Under the pieces are notes generated by a model, which ran no database searches, was not told the DNA's origin, and saw only the letters and a list, made by a program, of their open reading frames with translations. Positions 7,772 through 16,193 of a stretch of 64,000 nt of DNA are shown in pieces. Position numbers and translations under genes: made by a program. Numbering within the stretch: position 1 is the stretch's first letter; each line of letters starts with the position of its first letter. Location: contig NZ_BNEL01000003.1 in the NCBI RefSeq assembly GCF_018327685.1, forward strand, positions 806,001 to 870,000, read 5' to 3'. Source of the DNA: Streptomyces sp. TS71-3 (GTDB taxonomy: Bacteria; Actinomycetota; Actinomycetes; Streptomycetales; Streptomycetaceae).

Positions 7772-9235
7772 GTGGCCGAAGAGAGTGCGTCGCCCGTCGA
7801 GGCCCCGGAGGGGGAGAAGCCGATCAAGCAGCGGAAGAACGGCCTGTACCCCGGCGTCTCCGACGAGCTCGCGGAGAACATGAAGTCCGGCTGGGCCGAC
7901 ACCGCGCTGCACGGCCTGGCGCCCCTCGCCCAGGCCGACCGCACGGCGGCGCGCCGTGCCGCGCTGTCCGCGCGGTTCCCCGGCGAGCGCCTGGTGATCC
8001 CCGCGGGCAACCTCAAGACGCGTTCCAACGACACGGAGTACCCCTTCCGCGCCTCCGTCGAGTACGCCTACCTCACCGGTGACCAGACCGAGGACGGCGT
8101 CCTCGTCCTGGAGCCCACCGCCGGCGGGCACAAGGCGACCATCTACCTGCGGCCCCGCTCCAACCGCGAGAACGGCGAGTTCTGGCTGGACGGGGTGGCC
8201 GGCGAGCTGTGGGTCGGGCGGCGGCACTCGCTCGCCGAGGCGGAACAGGTCTACGGCATCGCCGCCGCCGACGTCCGCCTGCTCCCGGAGGCGCTGCGCG
8301 AGGCCACCGGACCCGTCCGGGTGGTGCGCGGGCACGACGCCGGGATCGAGGCGGCCCTCGCCGACAAGGTCACCGGCGAGCACGACGACGAGTTGCGCGT
8401 CTTCCTCTCCGAGGCCCGGCTCGTGAAGGACGAGTTCGAGATCGGCGAGTTGCAGAAGGCCGTGGACTCCACCGTCCGCGGCTTCGAGGACGTCGTGAAG
8501 ACGCTCGACCGCGCCGAGGCCACCAGCGAGCGCTACATCGAGGGCACCTTCTTCCTGCGCGCCCGCGTCGAGGGCAACGACATCGGCTACGGCTCCATCT
8601 GCGCCGCCGGCGCCCACGCCTGCACCCTGCACTGGAAGCACAACGACGGACCGGTGCGCTCCGGCGAACTGCTCCTGCTCGACGCCGGCGTGGAGACGCA
8701 CACCCTCTACACCGCGGACGTCACCCGCACCCTGCCCGTCAACGGGCGGTACACCGAGGTGCAGAGGAAGGTGTACGACGCGGTGTACGACGCCCAGGAG
8801 GCCGGCATCGCAGCCGTCAAGCCGGGCGCCAAGTACCGCGACTTCCACGACGCCGCCCAGCGCGTGCTGGCCGCCCGCCTCGTCGAGTGGGGCCTGGTGG
8901 AGGGGCCGGTGGAACGGGTCCTGGAGCTGGCGCTGCAACGCCGCTGGACGCTGCACGGCACCGGGCACATGCTCGGCCTGGACGTGCACGACTGCGCGGT
9001 GGCCCGCCGCGAGACGTACGTCGACGGCGTGCTGGAGCCCGGCATGTGCCTCACCGTCGAGCCGGGTCTCTATTTCCAGGCGGACGACCTGACGGTGCCT
9101 GAGGAGTACCGCGGCATCGGCGTCCGCATCGAGGACGACATCCTCGTCACCGAGGACGGCAACAGGAACCTCTCCGGGGGCCTGCCGCGCCGCTCCGACG
9201 AGGTCGAGCTGTGGATGGCCAAGCTCAGGGGCTGA
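7772..9235 (+). CDS. pepP: Xaa-Pro aminopeptidase (aminopeptidase P, M24B)
   Basis: A 487-residue dimetal peptidase that removes N-terminal residues preceding proline. The N-terminal AMP_N domain (about 50-190) is followed by a pita-bread M24 domain. All five metal ligands are visible: Asp in LLLLDAGVE, Asp in YTADVTR, His in GTGHMLGLDVH, Glu in TVEPGLYF and Glu in VRIEDDIL. No signal peptide is present, so it is cytosolic. GTG 7772 is chosen because GAGGAGAAGG (7760-7769) precedes it, and upstream codons have no homology-like content. A GC hairpin at 9284-9314 follows. Length and motifs match the family. Confidence 0.93.
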   Translation: MAEESASPVEAPEGEKPIKQRKNGLYPGVSDELAENMKSGWADTALHGLAPLAQADRTAARRAALSARFPGERLVIPAGNLKTRSNDTEYPFRASVEYAYLTGDQTEDGVLVLEPTAGGHKATIYLRPRSNRENGEFWLDGVAGELWVGRRHSLAEAEQVYGIAAADVRLLPEALREATGPVRVVRGHDAGIEAALADKVTGEHDDELRVFLSEARLVKDEFEIGELQKAVDSTVRGFEDVVKTLDRAEATSERYIEGTFFLRARVEGNDIGYGSICAAGAHACTLHWKHNDGPVRSGELLLLDAGVETHTLYTADVTRTLPVNGRYTEVQRKVYDAVYDAQEAGIAAVKPGAKYRDFHDAAQRVLAARLVEWGLVEGPVERVLELALQRRWTLHGTGHMLGLDVHDCAVARRETYVDGVLEPGMCLTVEPGLYFQADDLTVPEEYRGIGVRIEDDILVTEDGNRNLSGGLPRRSDEVELWMAKLRG

Positions 9236-9283
9236 CGGCCCAGGCGGCCCGGCTCGGCTGCCGGTGGCCGAACTCAGAGGTTG

Positions 9284-9314
9284 GCGGGCCGGTCCCCGGT
9301 GGGGGCCGGCCCGC
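9284..9314 (+). terminator. Hairpin terminator after pepP
   Basis: Arms 9284-9297 and 9301-9314 pair over 14 bp (one G-T wobble) around a GGT loop, 50 bp after the stop codon and between convergent genes. Three and a half 16-bp degenerate repeats (GTTCACGGATCCGTAC-like) follow at 9315-9365. Confidence 0.75.
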
Positions 9315-9419
9315 GTTCACGGGTCCGTGCGTTCACGGATCCGTACGTCCACGGGCCCGTACGTGTAAGGCCCGCGGGGCCCCCGGGCCGCGTTGACCGG
9401 GGGCGCCGCGTGCCGGTCG

Positions 9420-9872
9420 TCAGGATGCGACCAGTGGTGCGTTGTCCCGCCACTTGAGGATCTTGTCGAAGCTCACCACCGCGCCCCTGCGGCCCGGCTT
9501 GTTGCCGAAGTGCACGTGGTCCGCGAGCTCCTCGATCAGGCAGAGGCCGCGGCCGTGCTCGGTGCTCAGCGGGGCGGGGCGGGTGAGGGCGGGCGGGCGC
9601 CCGGCGGGGAAGCCGGGGCCCGAGTCGGCGACTTCGATCCGGCATTTCTCGCCGTCGAGATATGCGGTGACGTGGTACGCGCCCGACGCCCCGGCGGAAC
9701 CGGAGCCGCCATGCGCAACGGCGTTGGCGCACGCCTCACTGAGCGCGACGGAGAGGTCGTACGAGATGTCGGGGTCCACCCCCGCGGTCTCCATCGCGCC
9801 CACCAGCAGGCGCCGGGCGAGCGGAACGCTCGCAGCTTCGCGCCGCAAGTGGAGTGACCACAAGATGCTCAT
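9420..9872 (-). CDS. RsbW-like ATP-binding protein (putative anti-sigma factor)
   Basis: A 150-residue single-domain HATPase. The N-box LSEACANAVAHG, the G1 box VADSGPGF and the G2 box HGRGLCLIEELAD are intact, as expected for SpoIIAB/RsbW kinases that bind sigma factors and phosphorylate anti-anti-sigma factors. ATG 9872 is set by a perfect AGGAGG (plus-strand CCTCCT at 9880-9885) seven bases upstream. It is monocistronic, convergent with pepP. The adjoining PP2C phosphatase (5774) is a candidate for the same type of partner-switching pathway; that link is inference. Confidence 0.87.
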   Translation of the reverse strand: MSILWSLHLRREAASVPLARRLLVGAMETAGVDPDISYDLSVALSEACANAVAHGGSGSAGASGAYHVTAYLDGEKCRIEVADSGPGFPAGRPPALTRPAPLSTEHGRGLCLIEELADHVHFGNKPGRRGAVVSFDKILKWRDNAPLVAS

Positions 9873-10290
9873 GCTCCAGCCTCCTGGTGCGGCTCGACAT
9901 ACCGATACGTATTGCCTCAAGGGGACGGAACTAAGCCCAGCGCGTATCCGACACCGCCCGTTCGGCGGATGCGCTGACCATGGGCGTCAGGGTATGGAGA
10001 TCAGCCCGGACGGCCGTCCTCCCCCTGGACCTGCACGAATGGGCATGCGCGCCGGGAGGCGACCGGCGCGCTCGCGTCCTTCGCGAACGCCGGAACACCT
10101 CCGGGACGGCTGTCAACCAGGGCGGGACTCGACGGGGGACACGCCCCGGGATCGTGGGATATCCCACCAGATTCCGGGAGGCTTACGGACGGTGGACGCA
10201 ATAGCGACCCCGCGTGACCTGATGGACCCAACCCGACCTTGTGGACCTGCCGCGTGGACCCTGTGTATGCAGTGGGATGATGGCTGCGCC
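9873..10290. other. Divergent intergenic region, about 420 bp
   Basis: It contains the promoter of the minus-strand ATPase (an AT-richer stretch at 9895-9915) and the upstream region of the copper cluster. No gene or RNA was recognised. Confidence 0.5.
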
Positions 10291-11229
10291 ATGACTGCCC
10301 CCCGCCCGTGCGAGGCACGCGCCGGAGCCGACCTCCGGCTGCTGAGGGCCGCGGTGTTCACCGCGGTCTGCGTCGCGCTGTCCGCGGCGGGGCACGGTCT
10401 CGCCTCGGGGGCGAGGGTCCCGCTGTGGACGCTGGCCGCCGGGTTCGGCGCCCTGCTGCTCGTCGTCCTGCCGCTCGCCGGGCGGCAGCGCTCGCTCCCC
10501 GGTATCGCGGCACTGCTCGCGGCCGGGCAGATCACCCTGCACGTCCTCTTCGGCCTCGGCCAGTGCGCCATGGCCATGCCGCGCTCCATGACGATGCCGG
10601 GCTCCATGGGCATGTCGGGCTCCATGGGCATGTCTGGTGGCGCCGCGAAGGCTGCCCCGACGGGGCACGCCGCCACTATGGCCGGTATGCCGGACATGCC
10701 TGCGATGACGGGCTCCCACCACCCCGGCATGTCCTCCTCGACGCACGACATGCCCTCCTCGATGCAGGGCATGTCCTCGGCGATGCACGGCATGTCCCCG
10801 CACGCGGCCGACATGCTCACGCACACCGGCGGCGGCCTGCCCGGACTCGGGAACGGCTCGTCGCCGACCGCGTACATGGTGCCGCCGCTGCACGCCATGC
10901 TCACGCTGCCGTCGCTGCCCATGCTGCTCGGCCACGCGCTGGCGGCGGTGGCCGCCGGATGGCTGCTGCGCCGCGGCGACCTCGCCGTCTTCCGGCTGGT
11001 GGCGCTCTCCGCGCTCGGCGTCGCCGAGGCCGCGCTGGTCCGCGCGCTGCGCGCCGCGCTCCACCTGCTGCGCGCCCTGCGTGCCGGCCTGCCCGGCCCG
11101 TCCCACACGGGCCCGCGCCAGGCCCGCCCCGCCGAAGACGCTCCACCCCGGCCGCAGGCGGCCGTCCTCCAGCACGCCGTGATCCGGCGCGGGCCGCCCA
11201 CCGCCCGCGCCTTCGCGCTCGCAGCCTGA
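10291..11229 (+). CDS. Met/His-rich integral membrane protein at the head of the copper cluster
   Basis: A 312-residue protein of unknown family. Transmembrane segments lie at about 19-40, 46-64, 69-88 and again around 205-250. Between them, at about 90-195, lies an extracytoplasmic-looking loop packed with Met and His in repeats such as SMGMSG, MAGMPDM, HHPGMSSS and MQGMSSAMHGM. Methionine-rich motifs of this sort bind Cu(I) in CopA-, PcoA- and Ctr-type proteins. Together with its place upstream of YcnI, Sco, PCuAC and CopCD, this suggests copper binding or transport across the membrane. ATG 10291 has no obvious ribosome site; ATG 10267 is an alternative. Function is inferred only. Confidence 0.75.
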   Translation: MTAPRPCEARAGADLRLLRAAVFTAVCVALSAAGHGLASGARVPLWTLAAGFGALLLVVLPLAGRQRSLPGIAALLAAGQITLHVLFGLGQCAMAMPRSMTMPGSMGMSGSMGMSGGAAKAAPTGHAATMAGMPDMPAMTGSHHPGMSSSTHDMPSSMQGMSSAMHGMSPHAADMLTHTGGGLPGLGNGSSPTAYMVPPLHAMLTLPSLPMLLGHALAAVAAGWLLRRGDLAVFRLVALSALGVAEAALVRALRAALHLLRALRAGLPGPSHTGPRQARPAEDAPPRPQAAVLQHAVIRRGPPTARAFALAA

Positions 11230-11457
11230 CACGACACCGCCGACATTCGGGCACCGGTTCATCGGACCCGGCCCCGTCGCCCCGCACGCCCGTGCCATCC
11301 GGCCGGGCCCCGCCGGAGCGGCGAGACCCCGGATGAGCCCTGCCCCGCCTCCGGTCGCCCGCATGGAGCGGTGTCGTGCGGCACGCGCCCGCGTGCCTGA
11401 CTCACCGGCACCCGCCGAGTGAGGACGACCCCCTCCTGACCATGGAGTTCTCCGACC

Positions 11458-12192
11458 ATGAAGGTTTCCCGCGTCACCGTGGTGGGCGCCACCGCCGCGT
11501 TCGCCGTGCTCGGCCTGTCCGCCCCCGCCTTCGCGCACGTCACCGTGGCGCCCGAGGGCCAGGCCGCCAAGGGCGGCTACGCCGTGCTCGACTTCAAGGT
11601 GCCCAACGAGCGCGACAACGCCTCGACCACCAAGCTTGAGGTGAGCTTCCCCTACCAGCAGCACCCGCTGGCCTCCGTCGCACCGCAGCCCGTCCCGGGC
11701 TGGACCATCAAGATCACCAAGAGCAAGCTGTCCAAGCCCCTCAAGTCGGAGGACGGCACGATCGACGAGGCCGTCTCCAAGGTGACCTGGACGGCGGATG
11801 GCAAGGGCATCGAGCCCGGCTACTTCCAGAAGTTCCCGGTCTCGGTCGGCAAGCTGCCCGAGGACGCCGACGCCCTGATGTTCAAGGCCCTTCAGACCTA
11901 CTCCAATCACGAGGTCGTCCGCTGGATCGAGGAGCAGCAGAAGGGACAGCCGGAGCCCGAGAACCCCGCGCCCTCGCTTCAGCTCACTGCCGCCCCCGCC
12001 GAGGACGGACAGAGCGGTGCGCGGTCCGCGAGCGACGACAAGAGCGGCGCCACCAAGGAGAGCACTGCGGCAGCCGGCGACTCCGGCGGCTCCGACACCA
12101 CCGCGCGCGTGCTGGGCATCATCGGCATCGTCGTGGGCGTGCTAGGCGTGGCGTTCGGCGTACTGGCCGGACGCCGCCGCACCACCAGCTGA
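11458..12192 (+). CDS. YcnI-family (DUF1775) copper-associated membrane protein
   Basis: A 244-residue exported protein. A Sec signal peptide ends at AFA, so the mature protein starts with His27 (HVTV), the N-terminal His that forms the mononuclear copper site in YcnI proteins. The DUF1775 domain spans about 27-165. A disordered Ser/Asp/Ala linker follows, then a C-terminal membrane anchor (about 216-237, VLGIIGIVVGVLGVAFGVLAG) and a basic tail. It precedes the Sco gene, as in other Streptomyces copper clusters, and probably acts as a surface copper chaperone. Confidence 0.9.
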   Translation: MKVSRVTVVGATAAFAVLGLSAPAFAHVTVAPEGQAAKGGYAVLDFKVPNERDNASTTKLEVSFPYQQHPLASVAPQPVPGWTIKITKSKLSKPLKSEDGTIDEAVSKVTWTADGKGIEPGYFQKFPVSVGKLPEDADALMFKALQTYSNHEVVRWIEEQQKGQPEPENPAPSLQLTAAPAEDGQSGARSASDDKSGATKESTAAAGDSGGSDTTARVLGIIGIVVGVLGVAFGVLAGRRRTTS

Positions 12193-12339
12193 GCCCCGGG
12201 GGCGGGCGGCGGAACCGGCCGGCTCAGGCTGCGGCTCCCGTGCCACGGCCACCCGCCCGCCCCGCTCAACCGGGCCCGGGTTCCCGTTCCGCTCCGGCGG
12301 AGGGGCCCCGTGGGGCCACCGCCCGACCCGGGCCTCTTT

Positions 12340-12442
12340 CCGGGGTGCGTGGCGCCGTACGGTGCCCGTACGCGCGCGGACCCACCCGCGCGCATACGGC
12401 AGGCGCGAACGTGTGCGCCGTACGCGCCGCCACGCACCCCGG
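12340..12442. repeat. Nested inverted repeat between the ycnI-like and sco genes
   Basis: Outer arms 12340-12353 and 12429-12442 are a perfect 14-bp inverted repeat (CCGGGGTGCGTGGC and complement). Inside, 12366-12379 and 12386-12399 pair over 14 bp with one mismatch around a five-base loop. It may terminate ycnI transcription or act in the 5' region of sco (start 12507). Confidence 0.7.
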
Positions 12443-12506
12443 AGACGCCAGCTCGGGGCCGTACCCGCTCCGGTACCCCCGTGACATCACCATCTGGGAC
12501 CAACTG

Positions 12507-13178
12507 ATGCGCAAGAAGACCCTGCCCCTGACCACCGCACTGCTCGCCTCGGCCGTGCTGGCCCTGTCCGCGTGCGGGAGCGGCAGCGGCGACGACGGCT
12601 CCGGCAAGCCCGTCACCGTCCAGGCCGACTCGGACTCGTCGTCCGGCGGGCGGTCGTTCACGGTGCTCGACCCGCCGTTCGACAAGCCCGACCTCTCGCT
12701 CACCGACACCCACGGCAAGAAGTACGACCTGCGTGCCGAGACCAAGGGCCGGCCCACGCTCCTCTACTTCGGCTACACGCACTGCCCCGACATCTGCCCG
12801 CTGACGATGAGCAACATCGCGGTGGCCAAGAAGCAGCTCCCGAAGGCGGAGCAGGACAAGCTCCGCGTCGTCTTCGTCACCACCGACCCCGAGCGCGACA
12901 CCCCGGCCGCGCTCGGCAGCTGGCTGCGCCAGCAGGACCCCGACTTCGTCGGCCTGACCGGTCAGTTCCCGGCCATCCAGCGCGCCGCACGGTCGCTCGG
13001 CATCAGCATCGACCCGCCGAAGAAGGAGAAGGACGGCACCGTCGTGTCCACCCACGGCACCCAGGTCGTCGCCTTCTCGCCGAAGACGGACGGCGGCTAC
13101 CTGCTCTACCACGAGAACGCCACCGTCGACGACTACACCAAGGACCTCCCGAAGATAGTGCGGGGGGAGCGGCCGTGA
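12507..13178 (+). CDS. sco: Sco family copper chaperone lipoprotein
   Basis: A 223-residue lipoprotein with lipobox LSAC (Cys23) and a thioredoxin fold. The copper ligands C93-x3-C97 (CPDIC) and His183 (STHGTQ) are present. In S. lividans, Sco metallates cytochrome c oxidase CuA and is needed for copper-dependent development; the same role is likely here. ATG 12507 gives a proper signal peptide. The downstream PCuAC gene starts inside the stop codon (GTGA, 13175-13178), so the two are translationally coupled. Confidence 0.93.
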   Translation: MRKKTLPLTTALLASAVLALSACGSGSGDDGSGKPVTVQADSDSSSGGRSFTVLDPPFDKPDLSLTDTHGKKYDLRAETKGRPTLLYFGYTHCPDICPLTMSNIAVAKKQLPKAEQDKLRVVFVTTDPERDTPAALGSWLRQQDPDFVGLTGQFPAIQRAARSLGISIDPPKKEKDGTVVSTHGTQVVAFSPKTDGGYLLYHENATVDDYTKDLPKIVRGERP

Positions 13179-13936
13179 CCGGGGGCGAATCCGGCGCGGG
13201 CCCGGCTCCCGGGAACGGCGCGGAGCCGGCTGCCGGGCGCGGTTCGGCCCCGGCTCCCGGGAGCGGTGCGGAGCCGGCTTCCGGGCGCGGTTCGGCCCCG
13301 GCTTCCGGGAGCGGTGCGGAGCCGGCTTCCCGCACCGCTGCGCCCGTCTCGCCCCGGGCCTGGTCCCGGGCCTGGTCCCGGGGGCGCGTGCGGGTGGCCG
13401 CGCTGGCGCTGGTCGCCGTGGCGGGATGCGGAGTGCTCGCCGGGTGCGGCGGCACCACGGGATCCGGCGGGAAGGACGGCAGCGCGGCGGCCGAGAAGGC
13501 TCCGCCGCACATCCGGGTCGACGGCGCCTACCTCCCGGAGCCGGTCGACACCGGACTCGCCGCCGGCTTCCTCACCGTCCACGACACCGGTGGCGGCGAC
13601 ACCCTCACGTCCGTGACCAGCGACATCGCCGACCGGGTGACCCTGCACCGCACGGTCAGCGGGCGGATGGAGATGCAGAAGTCCTTCGCCGTGCCCGCCA
13701 ACGGCTCGCTGGACTTCACCCGCGGCGGCAACCACCTGATGTTCGAGCGGCTCACGCACAAGCCCAAGGTGGGTGAGACCGTCACCGTCCGGTTGAACTT
13801 CACCCGCTCCGGAACCGTCACCATCAAGGTCCCGGTGCGGCCCGCCACGTACAACCCCGCTACCGGGGGCTCGTCCGGAAAGGCCGAAGACGACACCGCG
13901 GACACCGCCGGCACCGGCGGCACCGCCACACCGTGA
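13175..13936 (+). CDS. PCuAC-family (ECuC-like) extracytoplasmic copper chaperone
   Basis: A 253-residue protein if read from the GTG that overlaps the sco stop. Residues about 1-62 are a Gly/Ser/Ala/Pro-rich tail built from 48-bp repeats. A hydrophobic segment with a lipobox-like LAGC follows, then the PCuAC domain (about 110-230). The motif with His/Met ligands is visible: LHRTVSGRMEM followed by a final HLM (H-x10-M-x21-H-x-M type). Such proteins pass Cu(I) to Sco or directly to oxidase. The long tail before the signal anchor is odd, and a start further in (about codon 68) would give an ordinary lipoprotein. In S. lividans the equivalent ECuC is encoded beside Sco. Confidence 0.87.
   Translation: MTGGESGAGPAPGNGAEPAAGRGSAPAPGSGAEPASGRGSAPASGSGAEPASRTAAPVSPRAWSRAWSRGRVRVAALALVAVAGCGVLAGCGGTTGSGGKDGSAAAEKAPPHIRVDGAYLPEPVDTGLAAGFLTVHDTGGGDTLTSVTSDIADRVTLHRTVSGRMEMQKSFAVPANGSLDFTRGGNHLMFERLTHKPKVGETVTVRLNFTRSGTVTIKVPVRPATYNPATGGSSGKAEDDTADTAGTGGTATP
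13222..13330 (+). repeat. 48-bp tandem repeat in the 5' part of the PCuAC gene
   Basis: Units at 13222-13269 and 13270-13317 are nearly identical, with a partial third from 13318. They encode GAEPASGRGSAPASGS repeats. Confidence 0.85.
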
Positions 13937-13946
13937 GGAGCTGACC

Positions 13947-16187
13947 GTGCAGAGCATCCCCCTCCGCCCCGGGCCCGACCGCCGGGCACTGTACGCGGCC
14001 GTCCTGTGCGTCCTCGCCTGCGTCGCCGTCCTGCTGGGCGGCGCGGCGCCCGCCGGCGCCCATGCCGCCCTCACGGGCAGCGACCCGCGGGAGGGCGCGG
14101 TGGTCCAGAAGGCCCCGGCGCACGTGTCGCTGACCTTCTCCGAGGAGGTCAGCATCAAGGGCGACGGAGTGCGGGTGCTCGATCCGGCGGGCCGCAGCGC
14201 CACCGCCGGCACGGTCGCCCACACGGCGTCCGACACGTATCAGGTGCCGCTGCGGTCCGGCCTGCCGCACGGCACGTACACGGTCGCCTACCAGGTGATC
14301 TCCGCGGACAGCCACCCCGTCTCCGGGGCCTGGACGTTCTCCGTGGGAGCGCCGTCCAGGACCTCCGTGGCGCTGCCGAAGCAGGCGGCGGGGGGCGGCC
14401 TGCTCGGCGGGCTCTACGACACCGCCCGGTACGTGTCGTACGCGGGGTTCATCCTGCTGGTGGGCGGCGCCGCGTTCGTGCTGGTCTGCTGGCCGAGGGG
14501 TGCCGGGGTGCGCCCGGTGCAGCGGCTGGTGGTCGCCGGCTGGGTGGCGATCACCGCGGCCACGCTGGCGCTGCTGCTGATGCGGGGCGCCTACACCGGT
14601 TCCGGGAAGGTCTCCGACGTCGTCGACCTGGGCCTGCTCCACGACGTGCTGGGCACCAAGGAGGGCACGGCGCTCGTCTCCCGGCTGCTGCTGCTCGCGG
14701 TGGCGGCGCTGTTCGTCGCGGTGCTCTTCGGGGCGTACGCGCGGCGGATCGAGGAGGACGGGAAGGGGGACGAGGCCGGAGCCGGGAAGGGTGACAAGGC
14801 CGGAGTCGGGGACGGCGACGAGGCCGGGGACGGTGACGGTTCCGGTGCCGCATCCGGTGCCCGTGCCGCTTCCCGTTCCGGCTCAGGTGCCGCTTCCCGT
14901 TCCGGTTCCGGGGGGCCGGGCTCCGGTGGTGACGGGTCCGGGGGCTCGGGCGACCTCGCGTTCGGGCTCTCCGTCGGAGGCGCGGTCGTCGCGATCGGGC
15001 TCGCGGCCACCTGGGCACTGTCGGAGCACGCCTCCGTCGGGCTCCAGACCCGGGTCGCCATCCCGCTGGACGTCGTGCACCTGCTCTCCGTGGCGGCCTG
15101 GCTCGGCGGGCTCGCGGTGCTCCTCACCGCGCTGTACCGGACGCCGTCCATCGAAGCGGCGGCGGTGCGGCGGTTCTCGGCGCTGGCGTTCTGCAGCGTG
15201 CTCGCCGTGGTGGCCACCGGGCTCTACCAGACATGGCGGCAGGTCGGCACGTTCTCCGCGCTCACCGGCACGGACTTCGGGCGGATCCTGCTGGTCAAGG
15301 TCGGCCTGGTCGCCGTGACCGTCGGCATCGCCGCCGCCTCGCGCCGCTGGACCGGACGCCTCACGGACACCGCGGCGGCCGTGGGCAGCACCGAGCGCGC
15401 CGGAAGCCTCGCGCCCGCCGCGGTCGGCGCGGTCGGCGCGGCGGGCGGAGGCGCGGGTGCCCCAAGCCCGGACGCACCGGCACCGGGCGCGGCGGGGCAC
15501 GAGGGGCCGGAGCACGAGGGCCCGGAGGCGGACGGGGCTGAACTCGGCGGCACCGCGGCGAGCGCCGCCGCCCCCTCGGAAACGGAGCCCACCCCGGACG
15601 CCTCCCCCGCCCGTACCGCCCAGCTCGCCCGGCAGCGTGCGGCCATGGCCCTGGCCCGCCGGAAGCGGCAGCGCGACGCCGACCCGGTCCGTGCCGGGCT
15701 GCGCCGCTCGGTGCTCGCCGAGGCGGCCGTCGCGGTCGTGGTGCTGGCCGTCGCCACCATCCTGACCACCACGGAGACCGGCCGCACCGCGGAACAGGCC
15801 GAGCAGGCCGGCGGGGCGGCGGCGGTCGTCCCCGGTGAGCAGGCCCCGCCGGTCTCCCTGGACGTGCCGTTCGACACCGGCGGCCCCAAGGGCCAGGGCA
15901 CGGTGATGCTCACGCTCGACCCCAGCCGGCCGGGCCCGAACACCATGGACATCATGGTGATGGACCCGACGGGCGGGATGATCAACGTCCCCGAGGTACA
16001 GGTCGCCCTCACCCTCAAGTCCCACCACATCGGCCCGCTGCGCACCACGCCCAAGCGCGCGGCGGCGGGCGAGTGGACCGTGAAGGGCCTGGACATCCCG
16101 ATGGCGGGCGACTGGCAGTTCGCCATCACCGTCCGCACCTCCGACATCGACGAAACGACCGTGTACAAGAACGCGAAGATCGGCTGA
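13947..16187 (+). CDS. copCD: CopC-CopD fusion copper resistance/transport protein
   Basis: A 746-residue membrane protein. After a signal peptide ending AGA, the mature CopC domain begins with His39 (HAALTGSDP) and ends near residue 135 (DSHPVSGAWTFSVG carries the His ligand). The CopD-type multi-helix membrane domain follows (about 150-620). It is interrupted by two low-complexity hydrophilic insertions: Gly/Asp/Ser-rich at about 272-331 and Gly/Ala/Pro/Glu-rich at about 490-560. A C-terminal YtkA/FixH-like beta domain (about 630-746) closes it. Together these bind periplasmic copper and move it inward. GTG 13947 has GAGGAG (13935-13940) at six bases; the gap to the PCuAC gene is 10 bp. Confidence 0.92.
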   Translation: MQSIPLRPGPDRRALYAAVLCVLACVAVLLGGAAPAGAHAALTGSDPREGAVVQKAPAHVSLTFSEEVSIKGDGVRVLDPAGRSATAGTVAHTASDTYQVPLRSGLPHGTYTVAYQVISADSHPVSGAWTFSVGAPSRTSVALPKQAAGGGLLGGLYDTARYVSYAGFILLVGGAAFVLVCWPRGAGVRPVQRLVVAGWVAITAATLALLLMRGAYTGSGKVSDVVDLGLLHDVLGTKEGTALVSRLLLLAVAALFVAVLFGAYARRIEEDGKGDEAGAGKGDKAGVGDGDEAGDGDGSGAASGARAASRSGSGAASRSGSGGPGSGGDGSGGSGDLAFGLSVGGAVVAIGLAATWALSEHASVGLQTRVAIPLDVVHLLSVAAWLGGLAVLLTALYRTPSIEAAAVRRFSALAFCSVLAVVATGLYQTWRQVGTFSALTGTDFGRILLVKVGLVAVTVGIAAASRRWTGRLTDTAAAVGSTERAGSLAPAAVGAVGAAGGGAGAPSPDAPAPGAAGHEGPEHEGPEADGAELGGTAASAAAPSETEPTPDASPARTAQLARQRAAMALARRKRQRDADPVRAGLRRSVLAEAAVAVVVLAVATILTTTETGRTAEQAEQAGGAAAVVPGEQAPPVSLDVPFDTGGPKGQGTVMLTLDPSRPGPNTMDIMVMDPTGGMINVPEVQVALTLKSHHIGPLRTTPKRAAAGEWTVKGLDIPMAGDWQFAITVRTSDIDETTVYKNAKIG

Positions 16188-16193
16188 CCCACC

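Noticed and set aside
6035..8989. Very long open frame on the minus strand (984 codons)
   Set aside because: It lies opposite the PP2C and pepP genes, has no family features and is rich in Arg/Gly/Pro as expected for an antisense frame in GC-rich DNA.
10561..10850. Met-rich repeats read as a simple microsatellite error
   Set aside because: The Met/His pattern is maintained with varied codons, and the flanking helices are intact, so a real protein domain is more likely.
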